NCBI GenBank assembly: GCA_036250195.1
Contig: JAVHZZ010000004.1
Coordinates: 160,826,727 to 160,890,726 of the forward strand
Origin: Mixophyes australis
Taxonomy: Eukaryota; Chordata; Amphibia; Anura; Limnodynastidae
Reading direction: 5' to 3'
DNA: 64,000 nt
The position numbers and the translations under genes are program-made. Positions 1 through 11,455 of this stretch are shown here, piece by piece (the stretch's first letter is position 1; the number at the start of each line of letters is the position of its first letter). The notes under the pieces are model-generated. The model had not been told where the DNA came from. It searched no databases and saw only the letters and a program-made list of their open reading frames with translations.

Positions 1-243
1 GACTGAAACAAATAGGGTTCATTAAAGTGCCTGAAGCAGCTGTACCTGGAGGCACTAGCAGTCAGGATAATGGACAGTTGTACTTTGCAACCTCGACTTC
101 TCATAATTTGGTTGTTGAATAGAGGATAACATTTTTCTAATTGGAAGAAGTGGTGTTTTTAAACCATGTGAATAATTTTATCACAAAGCCTGTTATGTTT
201 TGTGTGCTAGATCGTGAGAAAGATAGCTGAAAATGCTATACAT
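1..243. other. Unassigned sequence
   Basis: I see no gene, repeat or motif here. The last eight bases (236-243, CTATACAT) are the left target-site duplication of the following hAT element. Confidence 0.5.
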
Positions 244-310
244 CGGCGGTTCCCAAACTGTGCGCCGCGGCTCCCAGAGGTGCCGCGGCGCTGTCACTGG
301 GGTGCCGTGA

Positions 311-504
311 GCCAGACATAAAAAAAAACCAAAGAACACAGAAACTTACCAATCCGCCGGGCGCCGGGACCCAGCAGCCTCCTCTCTCAGCTTGTTACTG
401 ACGTCGATATTCAGTGACAGCTGCGGGAGAGAGGAGGCTGCTGGGTCCCGGCGCCCGGCGGATTGGAAAGTTTCTGTGTTCTTTGGTTTTTTTTTATGTC
501 TGGC
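311..504. repeat. Long inverted repeat (hairpin) inside the hAT element
   Basis: The arms at 311-388 and 428-504 are nearly perfect reverse complements over more than 70 bp, including the T/A runs and the GC-rich block around GGCGCCGGGACCCAGCAG. The loop is about 39 bp. A transcript would fold into a stable stem. The left arm contains CTTACC, the complement of a GGTAAG splice-donor-like word, while the right arm has GGAAAG there. Confidence 0.88.
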
Positions 505-520
505 GCGGGGCAGATGAGTG

Positions 521-1422
521 AGAGGGAGTGTGACAGAGGGGCACAGGTGAGTGACAGCGGGGCAGACAGAGGGGCAGAGGGGAGTGACAGCGGAGCACAA
601 GAGAGTGACAGCGGGGCACAGGAGAGTGACAGCGGGGCACAGGAGAGTGACAGCGGGGCAGACAGAGGGGCAGAGGAGAGTGACAGCGGGGCACAGGAGA
701 GTGACAGCGGGGCACAGGAGAGTGACAGCGGGGCAGAGGAGAGTGACAGCGGGGCACAGGAGAGTGACAGCGGGGCAGACAGAGGGGCACAGGAGAGTGA
801 CAGCGGGGCAGACAGAGGGGCAGAGGAGAGTGACAGGAGCAGAGGAGAGTGACAGAGGGGCAGAGGAGAGTGACAGCGGGGCACAGGAGAGTGACAGTGG
901 GGCAGACAGAGGGGCACAGGAGAGTGACAGCGGGGCACAGGAGAGTGACAGCGGGGCAGACAGAGGGGCAGAGGAGAGTGACAGCAGGGCACAGGAGAGT
1001 GACAGTGGGGCACAGGAGAGTGACAGCGGGGCAGACAGAGGGGCAGAGGAGAGTGACAGCGGGGCAGAGGAGAGTGACAGAGGGGCAGAGGAGAGTGACA
1101 GCGGGGCACAGGAGAGTGACAGTGGGGCAGAGGAGAGTGACAGCGGGGCAGACAGAGGGGCACAGGAGAGTGACAGCGGGGCAGAGGAGAGTGACAGAGG
1201 GGCAGAGGAGAGTGACAGCGGGGCAGACAGAGGGGCACAGGAGAGTGACAGCGGGGCAGAGGAGAGTGACAGAGGGGCAGAGGAGAGTGACAGCGGGGCA
1301 CAGGAGAGTGACAGTGGGGCAGAGGAGAGTGACAGCGGGGCAGACAGAGGGGCACAGGAGAGTGACAGCGGGGCAGAGGAGAGTGACAGAGGGGCAGAGG
1401 AGAGTGACAGCGGGGCAGTGGA
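521..1422. repeat. Minisatellite, basic unit about 21 bp
   Basis: About forty tandem units of the type GAGAGTGACAGCGGGGCACA(G) occur, with CAC/CAG variants and an interspersed 12-13 bp spacer (GACAGAGGGGCA). The higher-order order of variants is irregular. The period is a multiple of three and the unit lacks stops in most frames, which explains long open frames of low complexity on both strands. I see no reason to treat any of them as a protein. Confidence 0.93.
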
Positions 1423-1429
1423 GGAGGAC

Positions 1430-1700
1430 ACAGCATGAGAGGGGCAGTGGAGGGGGACACAGCGTGAGAGGGGCAGTGGAGGGGGACACAGCGTGAGAGG
1501 GGCAGTGGAGGGGGGACAGGGTGATGGGGCAGTGTGAGAGAGGGCAGTGTGTCTGGATGCAGAGGGGGCAGTGTGTCTGAGGGCAGAGTGTCTGGATGCA
1601 GAGAGGGCAGTGTGTCTGGATGCAGAGGGGGCAGTGTGTCTGAGGGCAGAGTGTCTGGATGCAGAGAGGGCAGTGTGTCTGGATGCAGAGGGGGCATTTT
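1430..1700. repeat. Two further short tandem arrays
   Basis: From 1430 to about 1520 a 29-bp unit containing GAGAGGGGCAGTGGAGGG repeats about three times. From about 1545 to 1700 a second array alternates units ending GTGTGTCTGGATGCAGAG with shorter GTGTGTCTGAGGGCAGA units. Both share the AGGGGCAG core with the main minisatellite, so they probably arose from it by slippage and divergence. Confidence 0.8.
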
Positions 1701-1875
1701 TGCATACAACTAAATAAATATTTCTGTCCTGACGTAAATACCTATTATAATTTTTTGACCCAACTACTTCTAAAACAGGACTGCTCAATAATTATTTTGG
1801 AGGGGTGCCTTGAAAAAATTTGGAGACTCTAAGGGTGCCGCGAACTGCAAAAGTTTGGTAACCACTGCTATACAT

Positions 1876-2480
1876 AAAACATAGTGCCTGATCAACATTT
1901 TGAAAGCAAGTAAATCCATTTGGCCTGATTTTCAATTTTACCTGCTATAGGAGCATATTTTCCCACCATGGTTAATGACTCATGGGCATCTTTTGAACAG
2001 TCATACATTAGCCTAGTAAGGTTAGCACTTATATAATGTGGTTTCCTGCAAAAAGCAGGCAGTGTTAGTTCCTTTCATATGAATATGGATACTCTCAATG
2101 AGCGCTGCCCGCATGCCATTGGCCTGATTTCAAAATGTTAGTTACAATGCAGTTTTAATTTAGGAACAGCTTTCACGTGCTTTTAGATTGAGGAAAAGTT
2201 ATGTGTATGATGTGATCTTCACATTGAAGAAAATTTATAAAAACTAGTGCATAGATAACTGCGTACGTAAATCATCACTAAACTCTAAAAATTAAGCATT
2301 ACATCCCCACTGCTTTACAGGCAGCTAAAGCTTTTCCAAAATCTTTAGGAAGGTTCCTAATAGATGCTGATAAGGTCAAAAATCTGAAAATGCAGTCAGT
2401 TAATCTGCTGTGACATCACTACACTACTCAAGGGTATAAATTCACTGATTAACACAGTGCATTTCTGCAGAAAGAGACTC
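1876..2480. other. Unassigned AT-rich sequence
   Basis: No gene, RNA or repeat family recognised. Confidence 0.5.
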
Positions 2481-2483
2481 TAA

Positions 2484-2658
2484 GGGCTAGATTTACTAAG
2501 CTGCGGGTTTGAAAAAGTGGGCATGTTGCCTATAGCAACCAATCAGATTCTAGCTTTCATTTATTTAGTACCTTCTACAAAATGACAGCTAGAATCTGAT
2601 TGGTTGCTATAGGCAACATCCCCACTTTTTCAAACCCGCAGCTTAGTAAATCTAGCCC
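2484..2658. mobile_element. Palindromic MITE, PIF/Harbinger-like (copy 1)
   Basis: The 175-bp element is almost a complete palindrome: GGGCTAGATTTACTAAGC at the left matches GCTTAGTAAATCTAGCCC at the right, with internal arms carrying GTTGCCTATAGCAACCAATC and its complement. It is flanked by TAA on both sides (2481-2483, 2659-2661), a 3-bp duplication as expected for Harbinger elements. No coding capacity. Two relatives lie at 5929-6103 and 51458-51630. Confidence 0.88.
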
Positions 2659-2661
2659 TAA

Positions 2662-3919
2662 GTCTATAAACCACACTATATCTGCTCAATAAGAGAAGTG
2701 CCTGGGCTCTAATGTGGCAACCTGGAGAATGGATGTGAAATCCAACATGATGAACATATTGAGTTGATTAAGAAGAGTTAATTTATTTTTGGTATTTTAT
2801 TTAGCGCAGCAGTACATATCCTTTTGAATCTATTAATGTAAAATAGTGACCTTACCATATTTAAGTACTTTCTCACTAAATAAGATAAATGCAACAGGTA
2901 TATCTTTATCACAAAATAAGATAAATGCAAACGATACATGTTGTCTTTTAGAAAAACATACACTACATACTACCATAGCAAAAGCAATGGAATTAGCCAT
3001 TATTAGTGACCTGTGACTTACCAAGGTGTTTTACCAATCTATTAGGTGAAACATATTTAAAACTTACACAATCAATAGTATCTTATTTATAAAACTGTTA
3101 TGGTCCAAATTTGAAATATCCTTGCAAAATAGGTCCTTTAAAAGCTGAGAAAGATATTCCATGTCATCCGTATTTCAACTTTGTACATTAAATGAATTTC
3201 CCACTTGTACTTTTTGCTGTTTACTTAACTTTGCTGTGCCATCACAAAAGGGGAAATAATTCCCTTGATTGCCTTTTAACCTTTCACGATGAGAAAAGTC
3301 AAACAATGATTTGAAAAGCTTTCTTTGAACAATGAAAACTCAAACAAATTCAGTTATAGCATTAAGCTCAATAAATAATTGACCAGACTATATAGATAGA
3401 TTATAGTTATCTAATGTGAGGTACAAACTCACATATTTTACAGATACCTTGCAAATATTATCCTAGGAAATGCATATATTGATCCCAAAGCTATTATTCA
3501 TAAAGAATGTGTAAACTCTGCATATACTTTACTGTTACATGGAATCGTACAGGATGTTTTGTTCATAATTTTGTGTAGAGGTAGCATAATGTAATAAATT
3601 CTGGGCTCCGTTAGCAAAGAAAACAGAATGTGGGGTATCTTATTTGGTAGCACTCATCCACACCCTGAGTTTAGTGGATCTCACTTATAAAGTACACTGC
3701 ATGCACACTGTAAATCTTTACGGCTGTGCGCCATCTGTACGGTCCATCCAGTGCATATCAAGGTGCACGCTTACTTTCCGGTCTCTGGAGACGCCTCCGT
3801 AAACTAGAAGGCCCCATTTGTTTGTGAGTAGGTGAAAAAAATCTGAAGAAACGTACAGTGCATAAGTATAAATGTCTCATTAAAGTCCAACCTGCAGTCT
3901 AGGACTGTCTTGATTCCAT
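2662..3919. other. Unassigned AT-rich sequence
   Basis: No gene or repeat recognised. Open frames here are short and low in complexity. Confidence 0.45.
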
Positions 3920-4080
3920 GGGGCAGATTCAGTTGACCGCTGCGCACCTGCGCACTATTACCGGTAATATAGTCATTTTAACCCAGATTTCTGAGCCGCA
4001 AGCAAAAATCAGCATTGAAATTACCGCAATTTTCTATGTCTAGATTTATTTTTTTACATTACGCAAAGTGCACCTCGAAA
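3920..4080. mobile_element. Possible degraded palindromic element
   Basis: Words such as GCGCACTATTACCGGTAATA and AGCATTGAAATTACCG resemble the interior of the MITE at 34818-35021 (GCGCACTATTACCGT, AGCATTAAATTTACCG). The right terminus is not recognisable. This is probably an old partial relative. Confidence 0.35.
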
Positions 4081-5802
4081 TGTCCTGCAGTACAACTGGG
4101 AGGTGACAGAAGAATCTCTTTAAGTATAAGACAAGGCATGCTTTCCACCATCAAAGAACTGGTGAAAAACTGATGTGTTTTTGTGGAGTGCCAAGCTACC
4201 TTCCACAAAGCAAGAAATCCCTTAAAAATGTACCTCCTCCACCCCTTTATATGATGTTAATCATTTTGATCCACAAAATGAAATCTCATTTGAACTGCTC
4301 CACAAAGCTAGGTCTATCCCGAACAAGGAACGCCCTCAGCCTGACCAACTCCTTCAATTTGCTCCACGAACCAATGCACTCTGGGACAAACCTAGAATTT
4401 TGTGCTGCGCCCGGCCTTGTTGCACTTCATAAAGCAGGTCCATTTGACTTTAGAATTTGTATGATTTTTATATTATTATGGTAAGTTAGCTATTGGTAGG
4501 ATAATACAGTATATCTCAATTTTCTCTATTGGATACAGTCTTCCAGACATAAATGATCTTGCACTTTGGTACCTACTGTTCTGGTTTTTCAAAATCTGCG
4601 CAGAGGCACATTAATCTTGGCAAAAGTAGGAATTTCATCATTTTCAAATGAAAAAAAAAAAGGGTAGATGTATCATTTTGTAGAAATCGGAACTTGATGT
4701 ATTTACCCCCAGATGTCTGTTTTGTGTGCATGTGCAAAACATTTATACAATCCCACGAATGGGGTTCATTTAAAGTTTGAATTATATGACAATTAGCATT
4801 ATGAGTTATGAATTTTTGGCTATCAGGGGAAAAAGAGGCATGTAGAAGCTCTAGTGAAAAAACAATGTCCCAACAGTTTGCTGATCTCTACAGGCTGCCT
4901 GATATGGTGCTCTTTTTCATTTAATTGGCATATGATTGGAGAGGCCATAGAGGAAGGTGGGATACAAATGGTACACATATTTAATGTACTGCCTAATATA
5001 GATTAGAAATGGTAGAACTAAGCAAGCCTTGTAGGCACGAGTTGGGGGTCATTCAACTGACCTAATTGCCTTGTTTGAAGTCTGTTCCACTCTAAAAGCC
5101 TACTGATTCATTTACTAAAAAGAAAAAGCATAAAAGCTATTTTAAATAAGTGTATTCATTTTGGAAATTGTCTTTTTTTCTTTTGGTATATGATGTATAT
5201 TGTTATCCAAGAGATTTGTAAATCCTGTTAAAAGTTTTCTTCTTGTAGTGTATCTTCCACTTTGTCATTTCAGCAAAATGACATCAATGTTTATTTGCCA
5301 TTAGCTCAATTTCGGTAACTGGTTTTATAGACTGTCAGGGATCTGTAAAATATTATGATGATTCTTAAGATGTGGGAGTTGCCCTTAATCATGCACTATT
5401 TTGTCTCTTAGGCTCTTATATGCTATTAAATTATGTGTGCTGATTACTTTGCAATGCTTTCTAATAGCCTTAATGGTTTATACAACTAGAATGGACTTTC
5501 ATTAATGTAAAGTATAATGCTACATCCCATTTAAAAATGATTATTACAACATCACTTCTCAAGTTTGTAGCAAGATTCGTGAAAAAAGATAACAGTGTAA
5601 TAGAAGATGTTGGGCAACATATAGTTAATTCTTAGCTTTTACTTTAATGAAAAATAAAAATAATAAAATACATTGATTTCCTACTGCCTTCATTGTAGAA
5701 CCTGCATATTACATTCACTCACATGCTCTTTACCTCCACTTATAAATGTCTATATCATCTACATACCATCACTACTAGATTTCCACTTTAACAACTGTAC
5801 AT

Positions 5803-5863
<61 letters not shown>

Positions 5864-5928
5864 TATATATATACCGACATATTGGCATATGTCAGTATAG
5901 CAGTAAAGTAGGCAGTAATAAAGTTAAA
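4081..5928. other. Unassigned AT-rich sequence with an (AT)n microsatellite
   Basis: An AT dinucleotide run occupies about 5803-5870. The rest shows no recognisable gene. An open frame at 4173-4484 (103 codons) has no known motif and no coding-like composition, so I do not call it. Confidence 0.45.
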
Positions 5929-6103
5929 GGGCTAGATTTACTAAACTGCGGGTTTGAGAACGTGGAGATGTTGCCTATAGCATCCAATCAGATTCTAGTT
6001 ATCATTTATTTAGTACATTCTACAAAGTGACAGCTAGAATCTGATTGGTTGCTATAGGCAACATCTCCACATTCTCAAACCTGCAGTTTAGTAAATATAC
6101 CCC
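5929..6103. mobile_element. Palindromic MITE, PIF/Harbinger-like (copy 2)
   Basis: Same family as 2484-2658: GGGCTAGATTTACTAAAC at the left, and TTTAGTAAATATACCCC at the right. The inner arms again carry the GTTGCCTATAGCA word. Flanks are AAA on both sides, a possible 3-bp duplication. Mismatches between arms indicate some age. Confidence 0.85.
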
Positions 6104-7583
6104 AAAGTCTGGCAACTACCACTAAGCTAGCTGTATTGTGCAGGTCCCTTTCTATCTAAGCATTCAAAGTTTCTCTTTTTACTTATCGGAGACCCTTAAG
6201 TCCATCCAACACAAAACAATAAACAGAAAAAGCAAGTGTTCCCTGCTTACAGGTCAGAGGTCTCCCTCTCAGCATTCCCCCTCTAGCACTGGACCATTAC
6301 TCCTGGTTCATAGTTCTCCCCTGCATTCTATACAGTGCTGCTACAAACTAACACTCGCTTCAAGCTGGAGCAAAGGCCATTTTCTGTAAGACCTTTGCTA
6401 TCTTCCTTCATTCGGCAATCTTCTAGTAGATCTCGGTGGGTTTTGATCAGAAAGCCCCAATAACAACTTTTCAGCACTGAAATGAAGCCTAGTAGGACCA
6501 AATATTCATCCATTGTTTTTCAAGTGCACCCTAATCTCTTCTTCAAGCACTTTAATAAAAAAAGATTGCACAATATTAGCTAGTCAAAAAAATGTTGCAA
6601 ATTATACTTTACAGCAGTCCTCTTTGTGATCTTTACATGTGAGAGAAAATTTTGCCCAATTAATCATATACTACAATGCTATTGTTCTTTAGCATATGAT
6701 TTTATTATATATTTTGATCAGAGAAAATAACATAATACAATTATGTTAGTAACAATATCAGTGTATAATAAATATGGGTACAATATGATGATACATAGTT
6801 GTACGCTTAACTATTGTGTTTATTTCACTGCTGTTTTAAGTGCATGTGCCCAGATCTCTAACTATACCTCACATCATACAACATGGAGAGGCTTGCAGCT
6901 GTACATAGGGTAGTCTATTTTACAAACTTAACCCACCCATCCTCCCCATTACACAATGGCTTCCCACTTCTCTAAATATTTTCCATTTTCTCTTCTCCAA
7001 AACACACCCTTTTTTAGCCATTAATTCACTAACTTGAATGCCATCTCCTATTTCTAATATTTACTAACTAATTTCAAGGCCTGGTGTAAACACTAAGTAC
7101 TCCATGTATTAATCCCTATGGTTGGTGAGAGATATCACCCTGTGCTTATCTTACTGGATAACCCAGTGACATTTCTAATTGCAATACAATTTAAAAACTG
7201 TGTCATAAACTGCAGGTTCAATATATCCCATAAAAATCAAACTTGGATTAATAAAAAAAATAAATAAAAAAAAAATAAATATTTTAAATATACATTTGTA
7301 TATTATGTTTTCTTCATTGTAATCTATACTGTATGTTAAACATTGCATTAGCACTGGGACAATCACAATTCCACGATTAGGGTTCATACACACGGTGCTT
7401 TTCATATACCCCATTTATATAATGTCTGAGATGTCATCAACACTTCATGAATGTATTATAAACAGCATTTTTAAATTCTTTGTACTGTTAGCATGTAGAG
7501 GTTTCAGTGATAGACTGTACCACAGGTGTCTTGTGGTACAATATATTTGAATGATCTTCAACGTGTGTCAAGTTTTACTGGTT
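6104..7583. other. Unassigned AT-rich sequence
   Basis: Short A-rich runs near 7250-7280; no gene or known repeat recognised. Confidence 0.45.
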
Positions 7584-7591
7584 CAGCAGCT

Positions 7592-8249
7592 CAGGGCCAT
7601 CTTAACAACATTATGGGCCCCCGGGCAAAGCAGTGCACCGGGGCCCCTAGATATAGATATATAGATGTATACAGATATAGATAGATAGATGTATACAGAT
7701 ATAGATATATAGAGATAGAGATAGATAGATGTATACAGATATAGATATATAGAGATAGAGATAGATAGATGTATACAGATATAGATATATAGATGTATAC
7801 AGATATAGATATAGAGATAGAGATAGATAGATGTATACAGATATAGATATAGATATATAGATGTATACAGATATAGATATATAGATGTATACAGATATAG
7901 ATATATAGAGATAGAGATAGATAGATGTATACAGATATAGATAGATAGAGATAGATAGATGTATACAGATATAGATATATAGATGTATACAGATATAGAT
8001 ATATAGAGATAGAGATAGATAGATGTATACAGATATAGATAGATAGAGATAGATAGATGTATACAGATATAGATATAGATATATAGAGATAGATAGATGT
8101 ACATGCTCAGTGACCCTTGATGGTTTTTTTGTAGGTTTTTTTCTTTTGCAGGATTATTTATTCTCATTAAGAGCCGTGCCTATGGGGCCCCCTTGCCCGT
8201 GGGGCCCCCGGGCAGCTGCCCATCGTGCCCAATGGAAAAGATGGCCCTG
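7592..8249. mobile_element. Non-autonomous hAT element with internal minisatellite
   Basis: The inverted termini CAGGGCCATCTT (7592) and AAGATGGCCCTG (ending 8249) are perfect over 12 bp. The flanks carry the exact 8-bp duplication CAGCAGCT (7584-7591 and 8250-8257). Subterminal GC blocks (GGGCCCCCGGGCA) appear at both ends in inverted relation. The interior is a GATA-rich minisatellite (7649-8098). No transposase. The exact duplication and perfect ends suggest a relatively recent insertion. Confidence 0.93.
7649..8098. repeat. GATA-rich minisatellite, unit up to about 40 bp
   Basis: Units contain GATGTATACAGATATAGA followed by variable numbers of TAGA/GAGA blocks. Full units are about 40 bp and shorter variants are mixed in. 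The reverse strand reads as an open frame rich in Tyr, Ile, Ser and Leu, an artefact of repetition. Confidence 0.92.
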
Positions 8250-8257
8250 CAGCAGCT

Positions 8258-8597
8258 GACCATTCAGCCTCCTTTCCCTGCAAAATGACCTGATTTGTAG
8301 TTGTCCTCAGAGGTGGCACTGCACTTTATATTGGAAGTGTGCATCTTCAGTCTTATTAAAATATGAAAACGTACCTATCTACCACATAAATGAGACTCAA
8401 ACTAGCATTATTTTAGAAAGGAAAATGGAAAAGCTGCAATTAATATAAGGAGTTCTCTCAAAGTGATAGTAGGCAGAACTTTACAGGAATGTTTTTAATA
8501 GTTCCACCATGCGAATTCTCATCTGGGGCATCATTCTCCCATATGGTTGCACAAAGGATTAGATGCACGCCAAAGTGTGTGAAGGAGATCAAATTTG
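8258..8597. other. Unassigned sequence
   Basis: Nothing recognised between the two hAT elements. Confidence 0.45.
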
Positions 8598-8605
8598 TGC
8601 AAAAC

Positions 8606-9026
8606 CAATGGCGGAACTACCATTGGTGCTGCAGGTGCAGTGCACCAGGGATCATGGAGATAATTATTATTATCTTTAACTTATAAGGCGCCACAAAGGG
8701 TCCGCAGCGCCGTACATTACATATACAGAAAATAGAGACTCAAGACACAACATGATACAGAAAGAACAAAAATATATACAAACACGGTAACAAGGTAAAG
8801 CAAATCAGATTATTTCTGGGACAGATAGTGAAATCAGAGAAGTAGGCCGAAGCTTAAGAAAACAGGGCTAGGGAAGCAGGCCAAGAGGTACAGAGGGTGA
8901 TGGAATAGTAGAAGGAGCACACAAGGAAATAGGGCCCTGCTCCTGAGAGCTTACATCCTAAAGATAATAGTTCCCTTCTCCCCTATACCCTGCATCGGGG
9001 CCCACAGCTTGCTAGTTCTGCCTCTG
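8606..9026. mobile_element. Non-autonomous hAT element, interrupted by a LINE tail
   Basis: The left end is CAATGGCGGAACTACC. The right end reverse-complements to CAGAGGCAGAACTAGC. The exact 8-bp duplication TGCAAAAC flanks the element (8598-8605 and 9027-9034). Removing the nested insertion (8666-8961) leaves a hAT of only about 120 bp. No coding capacity. Confidence 0.88.
8666..8961 (-). mobile_element. LINE 3' tail nested in the hAT element
   Basis: On the reverse strand it ends with GGCGCTGCGGACCC then GGCGCCTTATAAG and a run of (AAT)n-type units. This matches the end of the LINE copies at 25024-26070 and 28243-28590. The word AGATAAT occurs on both sides (8659-8665, 8962-8968) and is a plausible target duplication. 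Only the 3' untranslated part is present, a normal outcome of 5' truncation. Confidence 0.8.
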
Positions 9027-9034
9027 TGCAAAAC

Positions 9035-10977
9035 ATAATATGTTGAGCACCCATAGTAGTTGTAACAAGAATATAGATATCAAATATTGTATTAGTAAGC
9101 AAACATAATAAGTCAGCATGTGTATAGGTTAACTAGGTTCTGAAAATGTTCATTATAAACAATATTTGTCAGTTTGCCATGTACTTTATTGACTAAACTA
9201 ACAGAATCAATGATGCTTTATTTGCCCTTGAGGCAACAAAGGACTATAAAGGTGCTTGATTTTTAAATGATATATAATTTACATACATTTTTGATAAACA
9301 CAATCTTGCTCCATCCTTCTGAATCAATTTAAACCTAATTGCTTTCTGACTAAACCTGTCACTGTAATTGGTTGGCATGTAGGTTACCTTATACGAGTAA
9401 TTATACCTATTTCATGCCACTTGTCACTGCAATTTTGAAGCTTCATAAATTAATGTCTGACTGCTCAAGGACTATTTCTGACTCTCTTATCGCTAGTAAC
9501 TTTTTAAAGTTACTAGAGGAAGTACTATAAAATGGCTGATATTAACATTTCTTTCAAAAGCTCCATGCATAAATCTTAAATAAAAATAAAGACCTATTAA
9601 AATATATAGTAGTGTAAAATAAAGAAATTTGAGTTTAAAAATAAAATCAGCCTGTGCAAGTCAGAAAACAGCATGTTCATCAGGAGAGATGGACATAGCA
9701 GCTGCATACAGATAGATACAGGGTTTATATTTGGTACATGTATTTTTGGCTAATTTTCAAAGTGGCACATTGACAATCCTGTCCATCTGATGCTAAAAAG
9801 CCAATGCAGATAAAACTTTTGCTACAGGATATTGTGCTTCTTTTTTGTATTTTTTGACCAATTTGTTTTCTATCAAACCTTACGTTAACCCTAGCTCTAG
9901 ATGGGGTTTCTTTCCCTTGGCACTTTTTTTTTTAGCAATTCAGCTTCCCCCAGTACCTCTGGATTGTACACAAGAAAAGTTTTAAAAATAGTTCTGCTAA
10001 ATAGTTGCCTCATTCCACATATGACCGCTAAATCTTGCATCTTTTGACAACAACATTTTGCATTAGATGCTCTCAGTCCTACCCCAACCACGTTACACAG
10101 TGAAATGAACTGTCTGTCATTATCCCTACTCTATTCATAGACTATAAATTCACTAAAATGCAAATTTAAAATTACATTAAAATGGTGAAGCAAAAGTGGA
10201 ATTCAAACATTATATCACCGGGACTTGTTCCTCAATGACTGCAAGACATATAGTGTACACTGACAGGAGAGCCTGATTCTACCAAAAGGTTAAAATCCAG
10301 GCAAAATGTGTGCATTAGCGTTAGATAATTGACGCCCAGGTGCATATTTTGCACCAGGACCAGAAAGTACTACAGATACAGGGGTTAGCTATTAAGCTGG
10401 AATCGACAAGCTTTGCTGGAGTGGTTAGGATATTGTGTTTCACTGCCCTTGTTTATAAGAGAACTCCTTGGGAAATGTAGAAAAATGCAGAGCTAGCCCC
10501 TAGGACAATGATTATCACTTCAGCAAATGTGGTTTTAATTCAACAAGGACGATCAAGAATGTGTTTTGTTATGTCAGGGAGGAAAAAATGCTGCTTGGAA
10601 ACCGATGCAATAGAAAACAGGGATGTATAATCTGAACTTCCAAAGAGTTGTTTGAATCACTGTGATCATTAGGCAAAAAAATATAGCTAGCTCCTATCCC
10701 CTGAAGCCAAGAGACATTTTCCATGCAGCTGTGTATGTTGTCAGACTTTAAAAAAAAATAATGAAAAATAGGGAATTGGAAATCATGTAAGTAGATATAT
10801 TGGATTTAGAGTTTAGCTTATTGTTTTCCATAGTTGGCACATAAGACCTGCTTTAATTTTCTTCATATTGTTTCTGTAGCTAATATTAGTTTTGTAACTA
10901 ATTTAGATCTTGAGACATTCGTTTCTGATCCCAAGCCTTAATTATACAATTATAAAAAGTAAAGGGGAATTATTATG
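9035..10977. other. Unassigned AT-rich sequence
   Basis: About 1.9 kb without a recognisable gene or repeat. Confidence 0.45.
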
Positions 10978-11250
10978 AAATAGTGACCATTGCACCAACT
11001 GGGACTGTAATGACGTTGTATTCAAATATAGATACTTTAATATGTAGTTGATCCTCCTTTTGCAGCGATAACAGCTTCCACTCTTCTTGGAAGACTTTCC
11101 ACAAGATGCTGGAGTGTTTCTGTGGGAATTTGTGCCCATTCATTCTGTAGAGCATTTATGAGGTCAGGCACTGATGTTGGACGAGAAGATCTGGCTCGCA
11201 AACTCCGTTCCAGATCATCCAAAAGGTGTTTGATGGGGTTGAGGTCAACA
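10978..11250 (-). mobile_element. Tc1/mariner transposon relic, transposase C-terminus
   Basis: On the reverse strand, 11037-11222 encodes a Tc1-type transposase C-terminus, including RSSRPTSVPDLINALQNEW and LPRRVEAVIAAKGGSTTY, a pattern typical of Tc1 family ends. The upstream DNA (to 11250) encodes the DLNPI block just before it, normally close to the last catalytic acidic residue. Downstream sequence to about 10978 resembles the Tc1 3' region, but no terminal repeat remains. It is a 5'-truncated, inactive fragment of a different Tc1 subfamily from 14364-16110. Confidence 0.85.
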
Positions 11251-11292
11251 TCTCAATTCAATAATTAGCAGATGTGGGCAAATGTATATGTG

Positions 11293-11296
<4 letters not shown>

Positions 11297-11339
<43 letters not shown>

Positions 11340-11455
11340 CTTTCCCTTATTCTTCCCTCTCCCCCTTCTACCTGCCACCTGGATCCTATCCCCTCTCATC
11401 TCCTTCGCTCCCTCTACCCCACTGCCTGCTCCTTTCTTGCTTAACTCTTCAAATT
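11297..11455. repeat. (TA)n microsatellite and pyrimidine-rich tract
   Basis: A (TA) run at about 11301-11335 follows a short GT run. It is continued by a C/T-rich stretch to about 11450 that resembles LINE 3' untranslated DNA in composition, but I cannot assign it. Confidence 0.75.

Larger units (their letters stand above)
244..1867. mobile_element. Non-autonomous hAT element with internal minisatellite
   Basis: The left end reads CGGCGGTTCCCAAACT and the right end, reverse-complemented, reads CAGTGGTTACCAAACT, so the termini form an imperfect inverted repeat of about 16 bp. The element is flanked by the exact 8-bp duplication CTATACAT (236-243 and 1868-1875). An 8-bp target duplication plus a CAG-type end is the hAT superfamily signature. 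No transposase is visible. The interior is a long hairpin (311-504), a large minisatellite (521-1422) and two smaller arrays up to about 1700, followed by about 170 bp of ordinary sequence to the right end. The 'gtgccgcgaactg' phrase near the right end is typical of dispersed frog repeats, from memory. Movement would need a transposase supplied elsewhere. Confidence 0.9.

Noticed and set aside
521..1422. Regular repeats considered as a CRISPR array
   Set aside because: Units are directly tandem without unique spacers, and the window is vertebrate-type DNA.
346..1788. Very long open frames (up to 480 codons) on both strands
   Set aside because: They follow a 21-bp tandem repeat with no stops in the unit. 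Composition is Ser/Pro/Leu/Cys or Glu/Ser/Gly repeats and they overlap in several frames.
4173..4484. 103-codon open frame
   Set aside because: No motif or homology recognised and no neighbouring exon signals; length is within chance for 64 kb.
7583..8167. 194-codon Tyr/Ile/Ser-rich open frame on the minus strand
   Set aside because: Entirely inside the GATA-type minisatellite of a hAT element.
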